Shown: positions 54,276 to 63,947, counted from the stretch's first letter. The stretch: DNA of 64,000 nucleotides from Rhizobium johnstonii 3841 (GCF_000009265.1 NC_008382.1:87565-151564), one strand, 5' to 3'. Numbers and translations are program-made. The notes: generated by a model from the letters alone, not told the origin.

Positions 54276-54377
54276 GAGCCACCTCAGCTCAGCCAAGAAG
54301 AACATGCGAAAGCACGGTTCGTCATCGCCGGGTCCCTTGATTTGGTTCGTCGGCAGCGACCGGATGGAGACGCACCG

Positions 54378-54401
54378 TCACCCACGTTTGCGGATTGCCA
54401 T
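54378..54401 (-). pseudogene. virC2 7-codon stub (inverted copy)
   Basis: After the inverted virC1 the frame MAIRKRG and TGA repeats the stub at 26104 with two amino-acid differences, then the same non-vir sequence follows. Confidence 0.65.
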
Positions 54402-54402
54402 A

Positions 54403-55098
54403 TCAATGCTCGACTGTGCTGCTTACAAATTTGCCGAGGGAACGCAAATCTTCCATCGCTGCTTCGAGATTGCGCAGTGTCAGCCGCATGGACGAGTTTG
54501 CTGCGGCATTACGGAGATTCAGATGCAGCATTCCTCGATCCTTCATCGCGGCGAAAGCGTCCCTTTCGTGCATCGGCGTATCTGCAAGCGGCAGAGTACT
54601 TAGCATCTCCGATATTAGCCGCTCCGAGGAATTTAGCCGGTTGGCCGGCACACGTTGGCGCAGAATTGCGGCTGGTATGGCAAGGTTTTCACCAATCAGC
54701 AATTCGATGATGTAACGAAATGTGGCAAGTGCCTCGTCGGCATCGAGGGGAGTAAGCATTGTCGGGATCAGCAGGAGATTAGAACTGGCGATCACTGTGT
54801 TATTGAGCTCGCTGGATCCATGGTGAGTTTCCACTAGGCAATAGTCGAACCCGCGGCCTGCTGCCTCTTCGTAGGCGACCTCAAGAAGCGGCAACTCGTC
54901 CGTGATGAAGATCTCACAAAGTGGATCCCAGGCGTTACGTCGCGTCGCATTTTCTTTCCATTTGCTGAGTGGCCGATTTTCGTCGGCTTCGAAAAGTGCA
55001 ATTGTCTTACCATCTGCGGCAAGTGCCGAGCAGAGGCCCATCAGCGCTGTTGTTTTCCCAGCGCCTCCTTTAAATGAGCAGCAGGTTACAAGTTGCAT
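54403..55098 (-). CDS. virC1: VirC1, second type, inverted duplicate
   Basis: 231 residues, amino-acid sequence the same as the gene at 25407, including KGGAGKTTALMGLC and PTMLTPLDADEALATFRYII. Its upstream region is also duplicated but more diverged than the gene, and is cut by IS6-B copy 6 at 55424. RBS AAGGAG. Makes three virC1 genes in this window. Confidence 0.94.
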   Translation of the reverse strand: MQLVTCCSFKGGAGKTTALMGLCSALAADGKTIALFEADENRPLSKWKENATRRNAWDPLCEIFITDELPLLEVAYEEAAGRGFDYCLVETHHGSSELNNTVIASSNLLLIPTMLTPLDADEALATFRYIIELLIGENLAIPAAILRQRVPANRLNSSERLISEMLSTLPLADTPMHERDAFAAMKDRGMLHLNLRNAAANSSMRLTLRNLEAAMEDLRSLGKFVSSTVEH

Positions 55099-55216
55099 TG
55101 AAAACTCCTTGGTGCGGCCGCGTCTTCCCCACGAGAATTTGTATGCAAATTGGTCGTTCTATACAAAAACGACCGCCTGAAAGATTGTGAATACAGCACG
55201 CAAAAGCGGGAATTAT

Positions 55217-55230
55217 ATTGCAACTGCAAC
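55217..55230 (-). promoter_or_regulatory. vir box upstream of the inverted virC1
   Basis: On the virC1 sense strand GTTGCAGTTGCAAT matches 13 of 14 positions of RYTNCAATTGNAAY. It has one change from the box at 25275, at a position the consensus leaves free. Confidence 0.65.
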
Positions 55231-55423
55231 CGTCCATTCTTGGATCTCTGGGGGCGGTTTGTTTATATCGACAAGCGCACTTCGTGAAAGATGAGCGTCT
55301 GGATGCAGTAAGCTGTTCGCCGTAACCGTCGGTCCGCTTGTCTATGACCTATGATGAGAAGCCGGCCTTATCTTAGCTCTTCGATGCCCGTCGCATGGGG
55401 ACAGTCGGCGGATGGGTACAAGG

Positions 55424-56231
55424 GGCGATGTCACGTTGTTTCATGGACGCCTGAACAAGGCGCTTGTTTGTGACGTCAGGCAGTTGCGCCGGTCACGGCT
55501 TTCCACTGCGCCATTGCGCGGATCCGGTGGATGTGAGTGGAAAGGGCTGAACGTTTCCAATGCGGGGGAACGAAGAGATTTCGGATTGCTGAAAAGATCG
55601 ATATGAAAGGTTGCAAGCCTGCGACGGATCGAAATCCCTGCATCACCCGTTCTCGTTTTCGAAGTGGCACGTGAGAATTCTCCGCACGATTGTTCAGGCC
55701 CTTGTGCGATCGATGTTCGACAGCGGGCATCACATCCCGTTTTGCCGCGCCGTATGAGCGCAGTTTGTCGGTGACGATGCGCTTCGGTGACAGGCCCTGC
55801 TTCTTCAGCAGCCTGACCAGCAATCTCTTGGCAGCCTTGGTATCGCGGCGGGTCTGGACGATCTCATCGAGAACGTAGCCGTCTTGGTCAACGGCGCGCC
55901 AAAGCCAATGTTTTCGGCCGCCGATGGAAATCACGACCTCGTCCAGATGCCAGATATCCTTTCGCGACGGCTTCTTTCTATGCAACTGCTTGGCGTAGGC
56001 CGCCCCGAATTTGCGGCCCCATCGCCGTATCGTTTCGTAAGAGACGACGATACCGCGCTCCAGCAACATTTCCTCGACCAGCCGCAGGCTCAACGGGAAC
56101 CGGAAATACAGCCAGACCGCACGGGCGATGATCTGCGGTGGAAAGCGGTGGTTCTTGTAGCTGATGGTCGATGAGGTCATCTCAACCGAATTATCCGCCA
56201 CCCGTTAAGTTGCCGACAACGTGACATCGCC
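55424..56231 (-). mobile_element. IS6-B copy 6, mosaic, 808 bp
   Basis: 3' end alpha-type (TTTCATGGACGCCTG), 5' end beta-type (CTTAACGGGTGGCGG), and a middle with many silent and some coding changes not found in other copies. Confidence 0.92.
55476..56180 (-). CDS. IS6-B transposase, diverged middle
   Basis: 234 residues from MTSSTISYKN. Differences from other copies cluster between residues 30 and 150 (RLVEEMLL, FGAAYAKQLHRKKP, TRRDTKAAKR, LSPKRIVTDKLRSYGA). Asp80, Asp138 and Glu167 are kept. This may represent the beta-lineage enzyme whose ends were donated to copies 4 and 5. Confidence 0.92.
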   Translation of the reverse strand: MTSSTISYKNHRFPPQIIARAVWLYFRFPLSLRLVEEMLLERGIVVSYETIRRWGRKFGAAYAKQLHRKKPSRKDIWHLDEVVISIGGRKHWLWRAVDQDGYVLDEIVQTRRDTKAAKRLLVRLLKKQGLSPKRIVTDKLRSYGAAKRDVMPAVEHRSHKGLNNRAENSHVPLRKRERVMQGFRSVAGLQPFISIFSAIRNLFVPPHWKRSALSTHIHRIRAMAQWKAVTGATA

Positions 56232-56431
56232 TGTTTTACAGCTTTCAGGCTACTGTCAGCTATAGCCGCTAGAAGGATGTTTGTTGAATTGACGCTGGCG
56301 AAGACAATGAGAGGACCTATCAATATCATCCGAGGTGCTGATCGCCAGCGGCGATGAAAGCCTAAATCGATGCTTCAAGGCAATCAGAGCCGTTAACTGC
56401 ACTTCTGGCATCGGCTCGTTAGGGAGTTCCT

Positions 56432-57082
56432 ATGTCGATAACTAAAAGAAAAATCGTCTTCGTAATTGTCTCAACCCTAATGGCACGCGGCGCGTCGGCG
56501 GCCGATCTCGCCGACCACAGCGTTCCGAGCGCCCCCTCTTATGACGCGCCGGGAACCTTCTCGTGGGCCGGGGCTTACGCCGGTCTTCACGGAGGTGTCG
56601 CGGCCCCCAAATTCAACCCGTTCAACAATGATCGCGCCCCAGCGGTGGGCGCTCAGGTAGGTTACAATTTCCAGGCCGGACCGGGCGTTTTCGGCGCAGA
56701 ACTGGAAGGCTCTTACCTGAACAATGAAGTGCGTGTGCCCGGCGGCAAGGTGGAAAGCCGCTTCCGCGGTGCCGCGAAGGCGAAGGCTGGCTTGGGCCTT
56801 GACCGCACTTTCATCTACGGCACCGCGGGCGTCACAACGACCGAGTTCGAGGGCCGCCGCCCCGTATTCGGATCGGACAAGTGGAAATCCGGACCGGAGA
56901 GCTGGAAACAGGGCTACCTCTTCGGCGGCGGCGTCGAGCACGCGTTTCCGGGCGGCGTGTCAGCAAAGATCGAGTACAACTACGTCATTAATAACGCTGT
57001 CCCGACCCCGAGCGGAGGCGTCAACTCGGGGTCAGACCTTAACGATAGTGTAATTAAGGCGGGCATTAACTTTCGCTTCTGA
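56432..57082 (+). CDS. Omp25/Omp31-type outer-membrane protein
   Basis: 216 residues. A signal peptide (about 1-23, ending ASAADL) is followed by an 8-strand beta-barrel pattern: FSWAGAYAGLHGGVA, VGAQVGYNFQAGPGVFGAEL, RGAAKAKAGLGLDRTFIYGT, QGYLFGGGVEHAFPGGVSAK and the terminal VIKAGINFRF ending in Phe as barrel proteins do. Related to Brucella Omp25/31 and rhizobial RopB-like proteins that shape the surface in the host. Lies between IS6-B copies. Regulation not evident. Confidence 0.88.
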   Translation: MSITKRKIVFVIVSTLMARGASAADLADHSVPSAPSYDAPGTFSWAGAYAGLHGGVAAPKFNPFNNDRAPAVGAQVGYNFQAGPGVFGAELEGSYLNNEVRVPGGKVESRFRGAAKAKAGLGLDRTFIYGTAGVTTTEFEGRRPVFGSDKWKSGPESWKQGYLFGGGVEHAFPGGVSAKIEYNYVINNAVPTPSGGVNSGSDLNDSVIKAGINFRF

Positions 57083-57724
57083 AGACCATCGCTTCGAATT
57101 GAACAATGTGGCACTTCGGTGGCAGGTGATGTCACGTTGTGAGCGGCTTAACGGTTGTCGGATAATGGGTTGGGATGAACAGTCCTGCCGTCAGCTACAA
57201 GAACCACCGCTTTCCACCGCAGATCATCGCCCGTGCGGTCTGGCTGTATTTCCGGTTCCCTTTGAGCCTGCGGATGGTCGAGGAAATGTTGTTGGAGCGC
57301 GGCATTGTCGTCTCCTATGAAACGATCCGGCGATGGGGCCGCAAATTCGGAACGGCTTATGCCAGGCAGTTGCGCAGAAAAAAGCCGTCGCGAAAGGATA
57401 TCTGGCATCTGGACGAGGTGGTGATTTCCATCGGCGGCCGCAAACATTGGCTCTGGCGTGCCGTTGACCAAGACGGTTACGTTCTCGACGAGATCGTTCA
57501 AGCCCGCCGCGATACCCAAGCTGCCAAGCGATTGCTGGTCAGGCTGCTGAAGAAACAGGGCCTGACGCCGAAGCGTATCATCATAGACAAACTGCGCTCG
57601 TACAGCGCTGCAAAACGAGATGTCATGCCCGCTGTCGAACAGAGCTGGCTCGGGAAATCTGTACTGCGGGGATAAGTGGAATTTCTGCCTGACTTCGGCT
57701 TAGATGCCGGGAACAGGAGATACC

Positions 57725-58036
57725 ATGACGAGACGACCGCGCCGGAACCATAGCCCGGCTTTCAAGGCGAAGGTGGCACTTGCCGCGATCAGAGGCGAGC
57801 AGACGCTGGTGGAATTGTCCCAGCAGTTTGACGTGCACGCCAACCAGATCAAACAGTGGAAAGACCAGCTCCTTGAGGGGGCGACAGGCGTTTTCGGCGA
57901 TGAAGCGAAGGCGGAGCCGGCGGGACCAACCGTCGATGTCAAAACGCTTCATGCCAAGATCGGCGAACTGACATTGGAGAACGATTTTTTATCCGGTGCG
58001 CTCGGCAAGGCGGGATTGCTGGGCGGAAAGAAATGA
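57725..58036 (+). CDS. IS3-Y OrfA
   Basis: 103 residues, the same protein as at 50907, helix-turn-helix plus zipper, RBS AGGAG. Overlaps orfB by 4 bases. Confidence 0.94.
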   Translation: MTRRPRRNHSPAFKAKVALAAIRGEQTLVELSQQFDVHANQIKQWKDQLLEGATGVFGDEAKAEPAGPTVDVKTLHAKIGELTLENDFLSGALGKAGLLGGKK

Positions 58037-58863
58037 TCGACCGCGAGCATAAGCTATCCGTCGTGCGCCAGGCGAAGCTTCTCGGCTTCAGCCGTGGCAG
58101 CGTCTATTATCTGCCTCGTCCAGTGCCTGACGGCGATCTTGCCCTGATGCGCCGGATCGACGAACTGCATCTCGACTACCCGTTTGCCGGAAGTCGAATG
58201 TTGCAAGGGCTCTTGAGGGGAGATGGGCTGAAAACTGGGCGGCTTCACGTCGCTACGCTGATGAAGAAGATGGGCATCGAAGCGATCTATCGCCGCCCGA
58301 ACACCTCGAAACCAGCGTCAGGGCACAAAATCTATCCCTACCTCCTGCGCAAGCTGGCGGTCACCCGGCCTAACCAGGTCTGGGCTATGGACCTGACCTA
58401 CATCCCCATGGCGCGGGGATTCGTCTATCTCTGCGCCGTCGTCGACTGGTTCAGCCGGAAGGTCCTGTCGTGGCGGCTATCGATCACGATGGAAGCAGCC
58501 TTCTGCATCGAAGCGGTTGATGAGGCTCTCGCCAGGCATGGCAAGCCTGACATCTTCAATACGGATCAGGGATCGCAGTTCACCTCCATCGACTTCACGG
58601 CGGTGTTGAAGAAGGCCGAAATCGCCATCTCGATGGACGGCAAGGGCGCATGGCGGGACAATGTCTTCGTCGAGCGGCTCTGGCGGTCGATCAAATATGA
58701 GGAGGTTTATCTCCACGCCTACAAGAGCGTATCCGAGGCCCGCGCTGGCATCGGCCGCTATCTGAGCTTTTACAACACCCGACGCCCACATTCATCCCTT
58801 GACCGGCAGACTCCGGATCAGGCCTACTTCAACGCGCTGGCACCAATGATGGTGGCAGCATAA
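58033..58863 (+). CDS. IS3-Y OrfB transposase
   Basis: 276 residues, the same as at 50080, with the catalytic residues in WAMDLTYIP, NTDQGSQF and VERLWRSIKYEE. Intact. Confidence 0.95.
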   Translation: MIDREHKLSVVRQAKLLGFSRGSVYYLPRPVPDGDLALMRRIDELHLDYPFAGSRMLQGLLRGDGLKTGRLHVATLMKKMGIEAIYRRPNTSKPASGHKIYPYLLRKLAVTRPNQVWAMDLTYIPMARGFVYLCAVVDWFSRKVLSWRLSITMEAAFCIEAVDEALARHGKPDIFNTDQGSQFTSIDFTAVLKKAEIAISMDGKGAWRDNVFVERLWRSIKYEEVYLHAYKSVSEARAGIGRYLSFYNTRRPHSSLDRQTPDQAYFNALAPMMVAA

Positions 58864-59217
58864 TCGAGGCGGAAATCCACTTAGCGAAACGGCCGAAGTT
58901 GTTCAGACGAACCGAGCCACCTCTAACATCGATCGCACAAGGGCCTGAACAATCGTGCGGAGAATTCTCACGTGCCACTTCGAAAACGAGAACGGGTGAT
59001 GCAGGGATTTCGATCCGTCGCAGGCTTGCAACGTTTCATATCGATCTTTTCAGCAATCCGAAATCTCTTCGTTCCCCGCATTGGAAACGTTCAGCCCTTT
59101 CCACTCACATCCACCGGATCCGCGCAATGGCGCAGTGGAAAGCCGTGACCGGCGCAACTGCCTGACGTCACAAACAAGCGCCTTGTTCAGGCGTCCATGA
59201 AACAACGTGACATCGCC

Positions 59218-59533
59218 GTCTGCGCCATTGAGACCCCCCGGCCGACGTATCGGCTTGGCCACGATCAATTGCTGCAGATCGTAGAATGCTCCACGAAAAT
59301 GACAGTTGGAAGACGCCAGATCTTGAAAGCTGTTCTACCGACGACGGCTCGTTTTGGCCCTAACCGCATATTCCGATCCAAAACCCCGAAGTCAGCCTTG
59401 CGCCGCCTATTATGGTCATAGAATTAGTTTTGCCTCGGACGGAAAACAGACACCAGCTCGCTTCAACGAGACGGGATCCGCACGCTGAAACTGGAACGTC
59501 CTGATACTTCCGGTTCCCCGCTTCGTATGGCGA
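59218..59533. other. Stretch without a convincing gene
   Basis: Follows the end of IS6-B copy 7. A short plus-strand frame (59197-59421) reads partly from the IS end and has no recognisable motif. I see no repeats or promoters worth naming. Confidence 0.5.
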
Positions 59534-60556
59534 TCAGCCGGCGGGTTGGGGTTCCGGAAACTTCCAGGTGCCGTCAAGAATTTCCGCTTTGGGTCGATAG
59601 AGCCGCACGGTGTAATTCCAGCCCTTCATGACGGGCAGGCAATTGGGAATGTTCCCATCGCAGCCACCGAACTGGATTGCGATGGACCCGTCCCCGCTTT
59701 TCTTCGCTGTCACGTTGTTGAGCGAATAGGCATCGTACTGATTTTTTTCGAAGTAGCCCTTCGCGTTGTAAAGACTGATGGACCAGAAGCCATCGACCGG
59801 AACATCCTTGACGGTAAGTTTGTAGATGGCGTTGCCATCATTGTTCGCAGGAGTCACGTTGAGGTAAGACGCGTCCTTGTCGGGATTACCGCCCCAGGCC
59901 GCTGCACTCGCAATGAGGTGACGAACGGGATCCACCTCGGCCTTGGAGCCAAACGCCTTGTTGAAATCCGTCATAGTGGTCGCCAGGATCAGCAGCGCAT
60001 CACGGAGCTTCTTTTGAGCGGCCTGATCCCAATCCGGAGTTTCGAGCGCGCCCGGTCCGCCCGCCTGGTCAATCTTTATAGCATCCTGAAGAGCATGCAC
60101 CGTCTTGACGTCATCGGGATTGTTCGGGTCGACGAATGTGCGGATGGCGACTGCGACATATCGTGTGCCGACGCTTTCTTTCGTCAGCGTCGTCGTTCCG
60201 GAGTATGAGACCGCGGAAATGTAGTGATCTTCGTTAATCGCCAGCAGCGACATGAAACGCGTCCCGGCATCCGGCAAAACGATGGTCGCCGGTCCGGCGT
60301 CGAGATCGAGGATCGCTGATGAATAAAGCGTATCCCGGTTCAGACGAATGACCGTCTGGTTTTCGATGTCCGCAGGTTCGCGACGATGCACCAGTTTGCC
60401 GAGACCACCATCTTTGGCAATGTTTTGGAAATACAAGTCGCTTTCGGCCCTGACGAAATTGTCGACCGTGACGGGCTCGGTGGCGAGAGCTGGCGAGCAT
60501 GCCAGTGCAATGAGTATTCCAGTGAGCGAGATTTTTGCCATGAAGCTGCGGGTCAT
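59534..60556 (-). CDS. Exported DUF1254/DUF1214 protein
   Basis: 340 residues with a signal peptide (about 1-25, ending ALATEP) and an ATG behind AGGAGTT. The N-terminal half is DUF1254-like (RLNRDTLYSSAILDLDAGPA, GTRFMSLLAINEDHYISAV) and the C-terminal half DUF1214-like (YKLTVKDVPVDGFWSISLYN, NYTVRLYRPKAEILDGTWKF PEP). Such periplasmic proteins are widespread in proteobacteria and have no settled function. 12 bp downstream of a longer paralogue in the same operon. Confidence 0.85.
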   Translation of the reverse strand: MTRSFMAKISLTGILIALACSPALATEPVTVDNFVRAESDLYFQNIAKDGGLGKLVHRREPADIENQTVIRLNRDTLYSSAILDLDAGPATIVLPDAGTRFMSLLAINEDHYISAVSYSGTTTLTKESVGTRYVAVAIRTFVDPNNPDDVKTVHALQDAIKIDQAGGPGALETPDWDQAAQKKLRDALLILATTMTDFNKAFGSKAEVDPVRHLIASAAAWGGNPDKDASYLNVTPANNDGNAIYKLTVKDVPVDGFWSISLYNAKGYFEKNQYDAYSLNNVTAKKSGDGSIAIQFGGCDGNIPNCLPVMKGWNYTVRLYRPKAEILDGTWKFPEPQPAG

Positions 60557-60568
60557 ATCGGGAACTCC

Positions 60569-61987
60569 TTAGACACTGCGAACAAGAGCGGGCGCTTTCC
60601 ATCTGCCATCCAGTGCCTCCGGCTTGGGCCAGTAAAGCCGCATGGCCATGAAGAAGGGACCGGCAGGCGCAGGAAGCCAGTTGGCCTCCTTGTCTTTGCC
60701 GGGCGATTGATGCTGGATGTACACAGTGACCCCTCCGTCTTCATCCTTGCGGAGATCGGGGAGCATCGCCGAGTTGATCAGATAGCGGTTCAGATCATTC
60801 GCGGATAGCAGGCTTGATGGCAACTCATAGAGCGTGAGCGACCAGAAGGCGTTGACGGGCGGTAGTTCGCCGCTCGCCAAACGAAGCGTATACTGCGCGT
60901 TGCCAGTCAGTGGTTTTTTGCCATCGTCAACGAAGTAGGCGGGGTACATCGCCTCGTCCTTGGAGTTCCCGTAGATCCCGAGAACTGCACCAGACATGCG
61001 GTCGATATAATGGCCCGCCAGATGTTCACGGGTGCCAAAACTGTCGCCGCTGCTGCGTTTCCCGGTATCCAGTTCCGTTTCCTTGAACTGCTTGAATTCC
61101 GCCCAGGCGTCCGCCATACCCGCGCTGAGGGCATCGACGATCTCCGGCTTCAATGTCGTGACATCGAACGGTTTTCCTGTCCCGATTCCCAGTTTGGCAA
61201 ACCGTTCTTTGATCTCTACCTCAGAAGGGTGTGTCGGGCAGAACTGGAGGATGAAACTCAACTGCTCGAAGAACTTGGGTGAGGTCTTTTGCTGGTCTGG
61301 TGTGAGCGGGGGCAGGAACTGCACGATGGGTGCGGCCTCCGGCGCTGGTTCGCCAAGGAAGCGTGATAGCGTCTGGACGGCATAGCCTTCCTGAATCTTC
61401 TTCACATTGTCGATGTCGTCAGGACCGAAAAGCTGTGTTCGGTAGAGAATAAACGCGAATTCCGTTTCACACCGAATGATGTCCTTGATGCCGGCCGGTG
61501 TCTCACCCTTCCACTCGGGCCCGGCAAGCAGATAATCTCCGGCCTCATTGCCGGTGGCGCGGTTGCCGACATAGGCAAAATTAAACGTGTACAGATCGAT
61601 GAATTGCAGAGAGTAATAACGGCCGCTGTCGATCTCCGGCACGGTGAAAACAAGCGGCTCTGCTCGAAGATCAGCGCCGACGTAAGAATACGGCGTATCC
61701 GAATTCGGGGTCTGGATTGCCTTGTCGTCCGGCGTATAGACACGCGCATTGTTGACCAGTGTGTTCCAGTCAGCCTTGTATTCCGGCCCGCCTTTGTCGA
61801 CGAAATACGAGTGTTGAACCCGATAGTTATCGACCAGGGGAAACCCGAAAATGGTCGCTTCCTTGGCGATTGCGCGGGCTTCGTCGGCCGTGATTTCTGC
61901 GGCCGCCGCATAGGGTGCGGTCAAAGTAAACTGAGACCCCGCGACCACAAACGCTGTCGACATCAAAAGGGTTCGTCGTGAAAACAT
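60569..61987 (-). CDS. Exported DUF1254/DUF1214 protein, longer paralogue
   Basis: 472 residues from MFSRRTLLMSTAFV, start fixed by GGGAGGTG upstream. The leader has an RR pair and could use the Tat or Sec pathway. DUF1254 (FGFPLVDNYRVQHSYFVDKG, TPNSDTPYSYVGADLRAEPL, RYYSLQFIDLYTFNFAYVG) and DUF1214 (QYTLRLASGELPPVNAFWSL, MAMRLYWPKPEALDGRWKAP). First gene of a two-gene operon with the 340-residue paralogue. Both genes look complete and unlike the surrounding IS wreckage. Confidence 0.87.
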   Translation of the reverse strand: MFSRRTLLMSTAFVVAGSQFTLTAPYAAAAEITADEARAIAKEATIFGFPLVDNYRVQHSYFVDKGGPEYKADWNTLVNNARVYTPDDKAIQTPNSDTPYSYVGADLRAEPLVFTVPEIDSGRYYSLQFIDLYTFNFAYVGNRATGNEAGDYLLAGPEWKGETPAGIKDIIRCETEFAFILYRTQLFGPDDIDNVKKIQEGYAVQTLSRFLGEPAPEAAPIVQFLPPLTPDQQKTSPKFFEQLSFILQFCPTHPSEVEIKERFAKLGIGTGKPFDVTTLKPEIVDALSAGMADAWAEFKQFKETELDTGKRSSGDSFGTREHLAGHYIDRMSGAVLGIYGNSKDEAMYPAYFVDDGKKPLTGNAQYTLRLASGELPPVNAFWSLTLYELPSSLLSANDLNRYLINSAMLPDLRKDEDGGVTVYIQHQSPGKDKEANWLPAPAGPFFMAMRLYWPKPEALDGRWKAPALVRSV

Positions 61988-62372
61988 AGCAGCACCTCCC
62001 AATCGCAAGAGTGCCGACTAGATGCCAAAACGTGTGCGAAAACAAGGTGCGCAACCTACAACATTTGAATCGTGATGTCCGCATTGGGCTGAGCTAGGCC
62101 ATTCGCGCTGAGACGCCGTGCCTGCTTCCATGGAAGGTGGCCTAGCACCGGACTGTCTGTCGTCGGCCCTAAACCAGACACAGTGTCCCGATGTTCCGAC
62201 CTCCGCTTTTCGCCCATTGCGGTCAATCAGAAAGATTCCACTGATCTTGGCAGTTGATAAACTGTGCAATTACAAGAGAATCGATTCCGCTCAATCGAGT
62301 TGATCGACACAGAAAGAATCGCAGCAAATCACGGCCCCAGCGGCTGGCGAAACCCGCGATTTTGGAGCGTCC
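61988..62372. other. Divergent promoter region
   Basis: Lies between the DUF1254 operon and the integrase pseudogene, which point away from each other. No gene seen. Promoters for both are expected here but I cannot fix them. Confidence 0.5.
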
Positions 62373-63523
62373 GTGGCCAAACCCAGAAAATCACAGACTT
62401 CCGTCGAGCGGCGCGCCGAAGAACTCGACACCATTGCCGCCGTGCTGCCGATCGAGCGCCGCGACGAACTTGCCGAGCTGCTCACCGACCAGGACGTCGA
62501 AACGCTGCGCCATCTCGTCAACCAGGGCATGGGCGACAACACGCTGCGGGCGCTGACCTCGGACCTCGCCTATCTGGAAGCCTGGGGGACTGGCGGCGAC
62601 CGGACAATCGCTGCCCTGGCCGGCACCCGAGGCGCTGCTGCTCAAATTCGTCGCCCACCATCTGTGGGCTCCGGAAAAACGTGCCGCCGATCCCGATCAC
62701 GGCATGCCGGCCGACGTCGACGAAGACCTCCGGAGCCAGGGTTTTCTCAGATCCGCAGGCCCGCACGCGCCATCGACGGTGCGCCGGCGGCTGGCGAACT
62801 GGTCGACGCTGACCAAATGGCGCGGTTTTGACGGCGCCTTCGCCTCCCCTGCCCTCAAATCAGCCATTCGGCTGGCGATCCGAGCCGTGCCAAGACAACG
62901 TCTTCGCAAGAGCGCCAAGGCGGTCACCGGCGACGTGCTGGCAAAGCTGCTGGCGACGTGCGCCACGGACAGCCTGCGCGATCTGCGCGACCGGGCGATC
63001 CTGATGGTCGCCTTTGCCTCCGGCGGCCGCCGGCGCAGCGAGATTGCCGGCTTGCGGCGCGAGCAGCTAACCATCGAGCCGCCGATCGAGGAGCCGGACG
63101 GTCCTCCCCTCCTCTTCTCTGGCTATCCATCTCGGCCGCACCAAGACCAGCTCGGGCGAGGAGAACGACGTCGTCTACCTGACCGGCCGGCCGGTGGAGG
63201 CGCTGAATGCCTGGATGACAGCTGCGAAGGTGGAAAGCGGCAGCGTGTTTCGGGGGATCGGGCGATGGGGAACGGTCTCAAAGCGGGCGATCGATCCGCA
63301 ATCAGTCAATGCGATCATCAAGCAGCGGGTGGAAATGGCCGGGCTGAAGGCTGGGGAGTTTTCCGCCCACGGCTTGCGGTCGGGATTTCTCACTGAGGCG
63401 GCCATCCGCAACATCCCGCTCCTCGAAGCCATGGAACAGTCGCGTCATCGGTCAGTGCAACAGGCGTCGAACTACTACAACAACGCTACACGTCCAAGCG
63501 GACGCGCCGCCCGTATGCTGTGA
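62373..63523 (+). pseudogene. Tyrosine recombinase/integrase, two frameshifts
   Basis: The frame from 62373 reads MAKPRKSQTSVERRAEELDT and ALTSDLAYLEAWG. Near 62590 the homology moves to a second frame (WAPEKRAADPDHGMPADVDE, STVRRRLANWSTLTKWRG, LRDRAILMVAFASGGRRRSE), and near 63115 to a third (HLGRTKTSSGEENDVVYLTG, FSAHGLRSGFLTEAAIRNIP, ASNYYNNATRPSGRA). The three pieces together give a full-length recombinase with catalytic Arg, H-x-x-R and Tyr boxes. Resembles integrases common on rhizobial plasmids. Two indels make it inactive unless they are sequencing errors. Confidence 0.85.
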
Positions 63524-63655
63524 CGCTGGCTTCTGTTCTGTGTCCGAAGATAACGAAAGGTCTCCCGCTCGAGCAAAAGTGTGTCTATTTGCGTGAGCAC
63601 CTCGCGCCAAAACTTGCTAACAGAGTAGGTAACCATAGCCCTCCCTCGAGTGCGA

Positions 63656-63841
63656 TCAGTAGGTCGACGGTTTCAATCCCGGGTCGGCGCGTGCTTTGAG
63701 TGAGAGCTCCCCTCGCCGCTCTGCATCGTAGTGAATAAAGTTCGTTGGCAAACAGGTCGATTCGGCCGAGATCTCAATGTGTTCCGCGGCAAGAGTTACT
63801 ACGGCTGGATTAAGCGAGCACTTTGGCTTGCGCTTTTCCAA
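63656..63841 (-). CDS. Hypothetical short protein
   Basis: 61-residue frame with a TTG start: MEKRKPKCSLNPAVVTLAAE and HIEISAESTCLPTNFIHYDA. No ribosome site. The residue mix looks protein-like, but I do not recognise a family and the true start may be further upstream. Confidence 0.3.
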   Translation of the reverse strand: MEKRKPKCSLNPAVVTLAAEHIEISAESTCLPTNFIHYDAERRGELSLKARADPGLKPSTY

Positions 63842-63947
63842 CGCGGGGGAGGAATCGCAGTTTCTCTCGGATAGCTAGATAACTCCTTGTTTTTCATGGA
63901 TGCGAGGCTCGAAACCATCGATTTCACGGGAAGGACCAGTCAGTGTA

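Larger units (their letters stand above)
57641..58924 (+). mobile_element. IS3-Y copy 2, 1284 bp, complete
   Basis: Terminal repeats AGAGCTGGCTCGG and complement of AGAGGTGGCTCGG, 3-bp target duplication AAC. The only IS3-Y copy here with a clean insertion footprint. Confidence 0.96.
57175..59165 (+). pseudogene. IS6-B transposase interrupted by IS3-Y and frameshifted
   Basis: Residues 1-155 are intact up to the IS3-Y insertion (IITDK changed to IIIDK, so the second catalytic Asp remains but its neighbour Thr is Ile). The rest resumes at 58928, and one C is missing in the CCCCC run near 59077, shifting the last 40 codons. Doubly dead. Confidence 0.92.
57125..59217 (+). mobile_element. IS6-B copy 7, split by IS3-Y
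   Basis: Alpha-type ends GGTGATGTCACGTTG at 57125 and CAACGTGACATCGCC at 59217. Interrupted at 57641 by IS3-Y with duplication of AAC (57638-57640 and 58925-58927). Confidence 0.94.
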
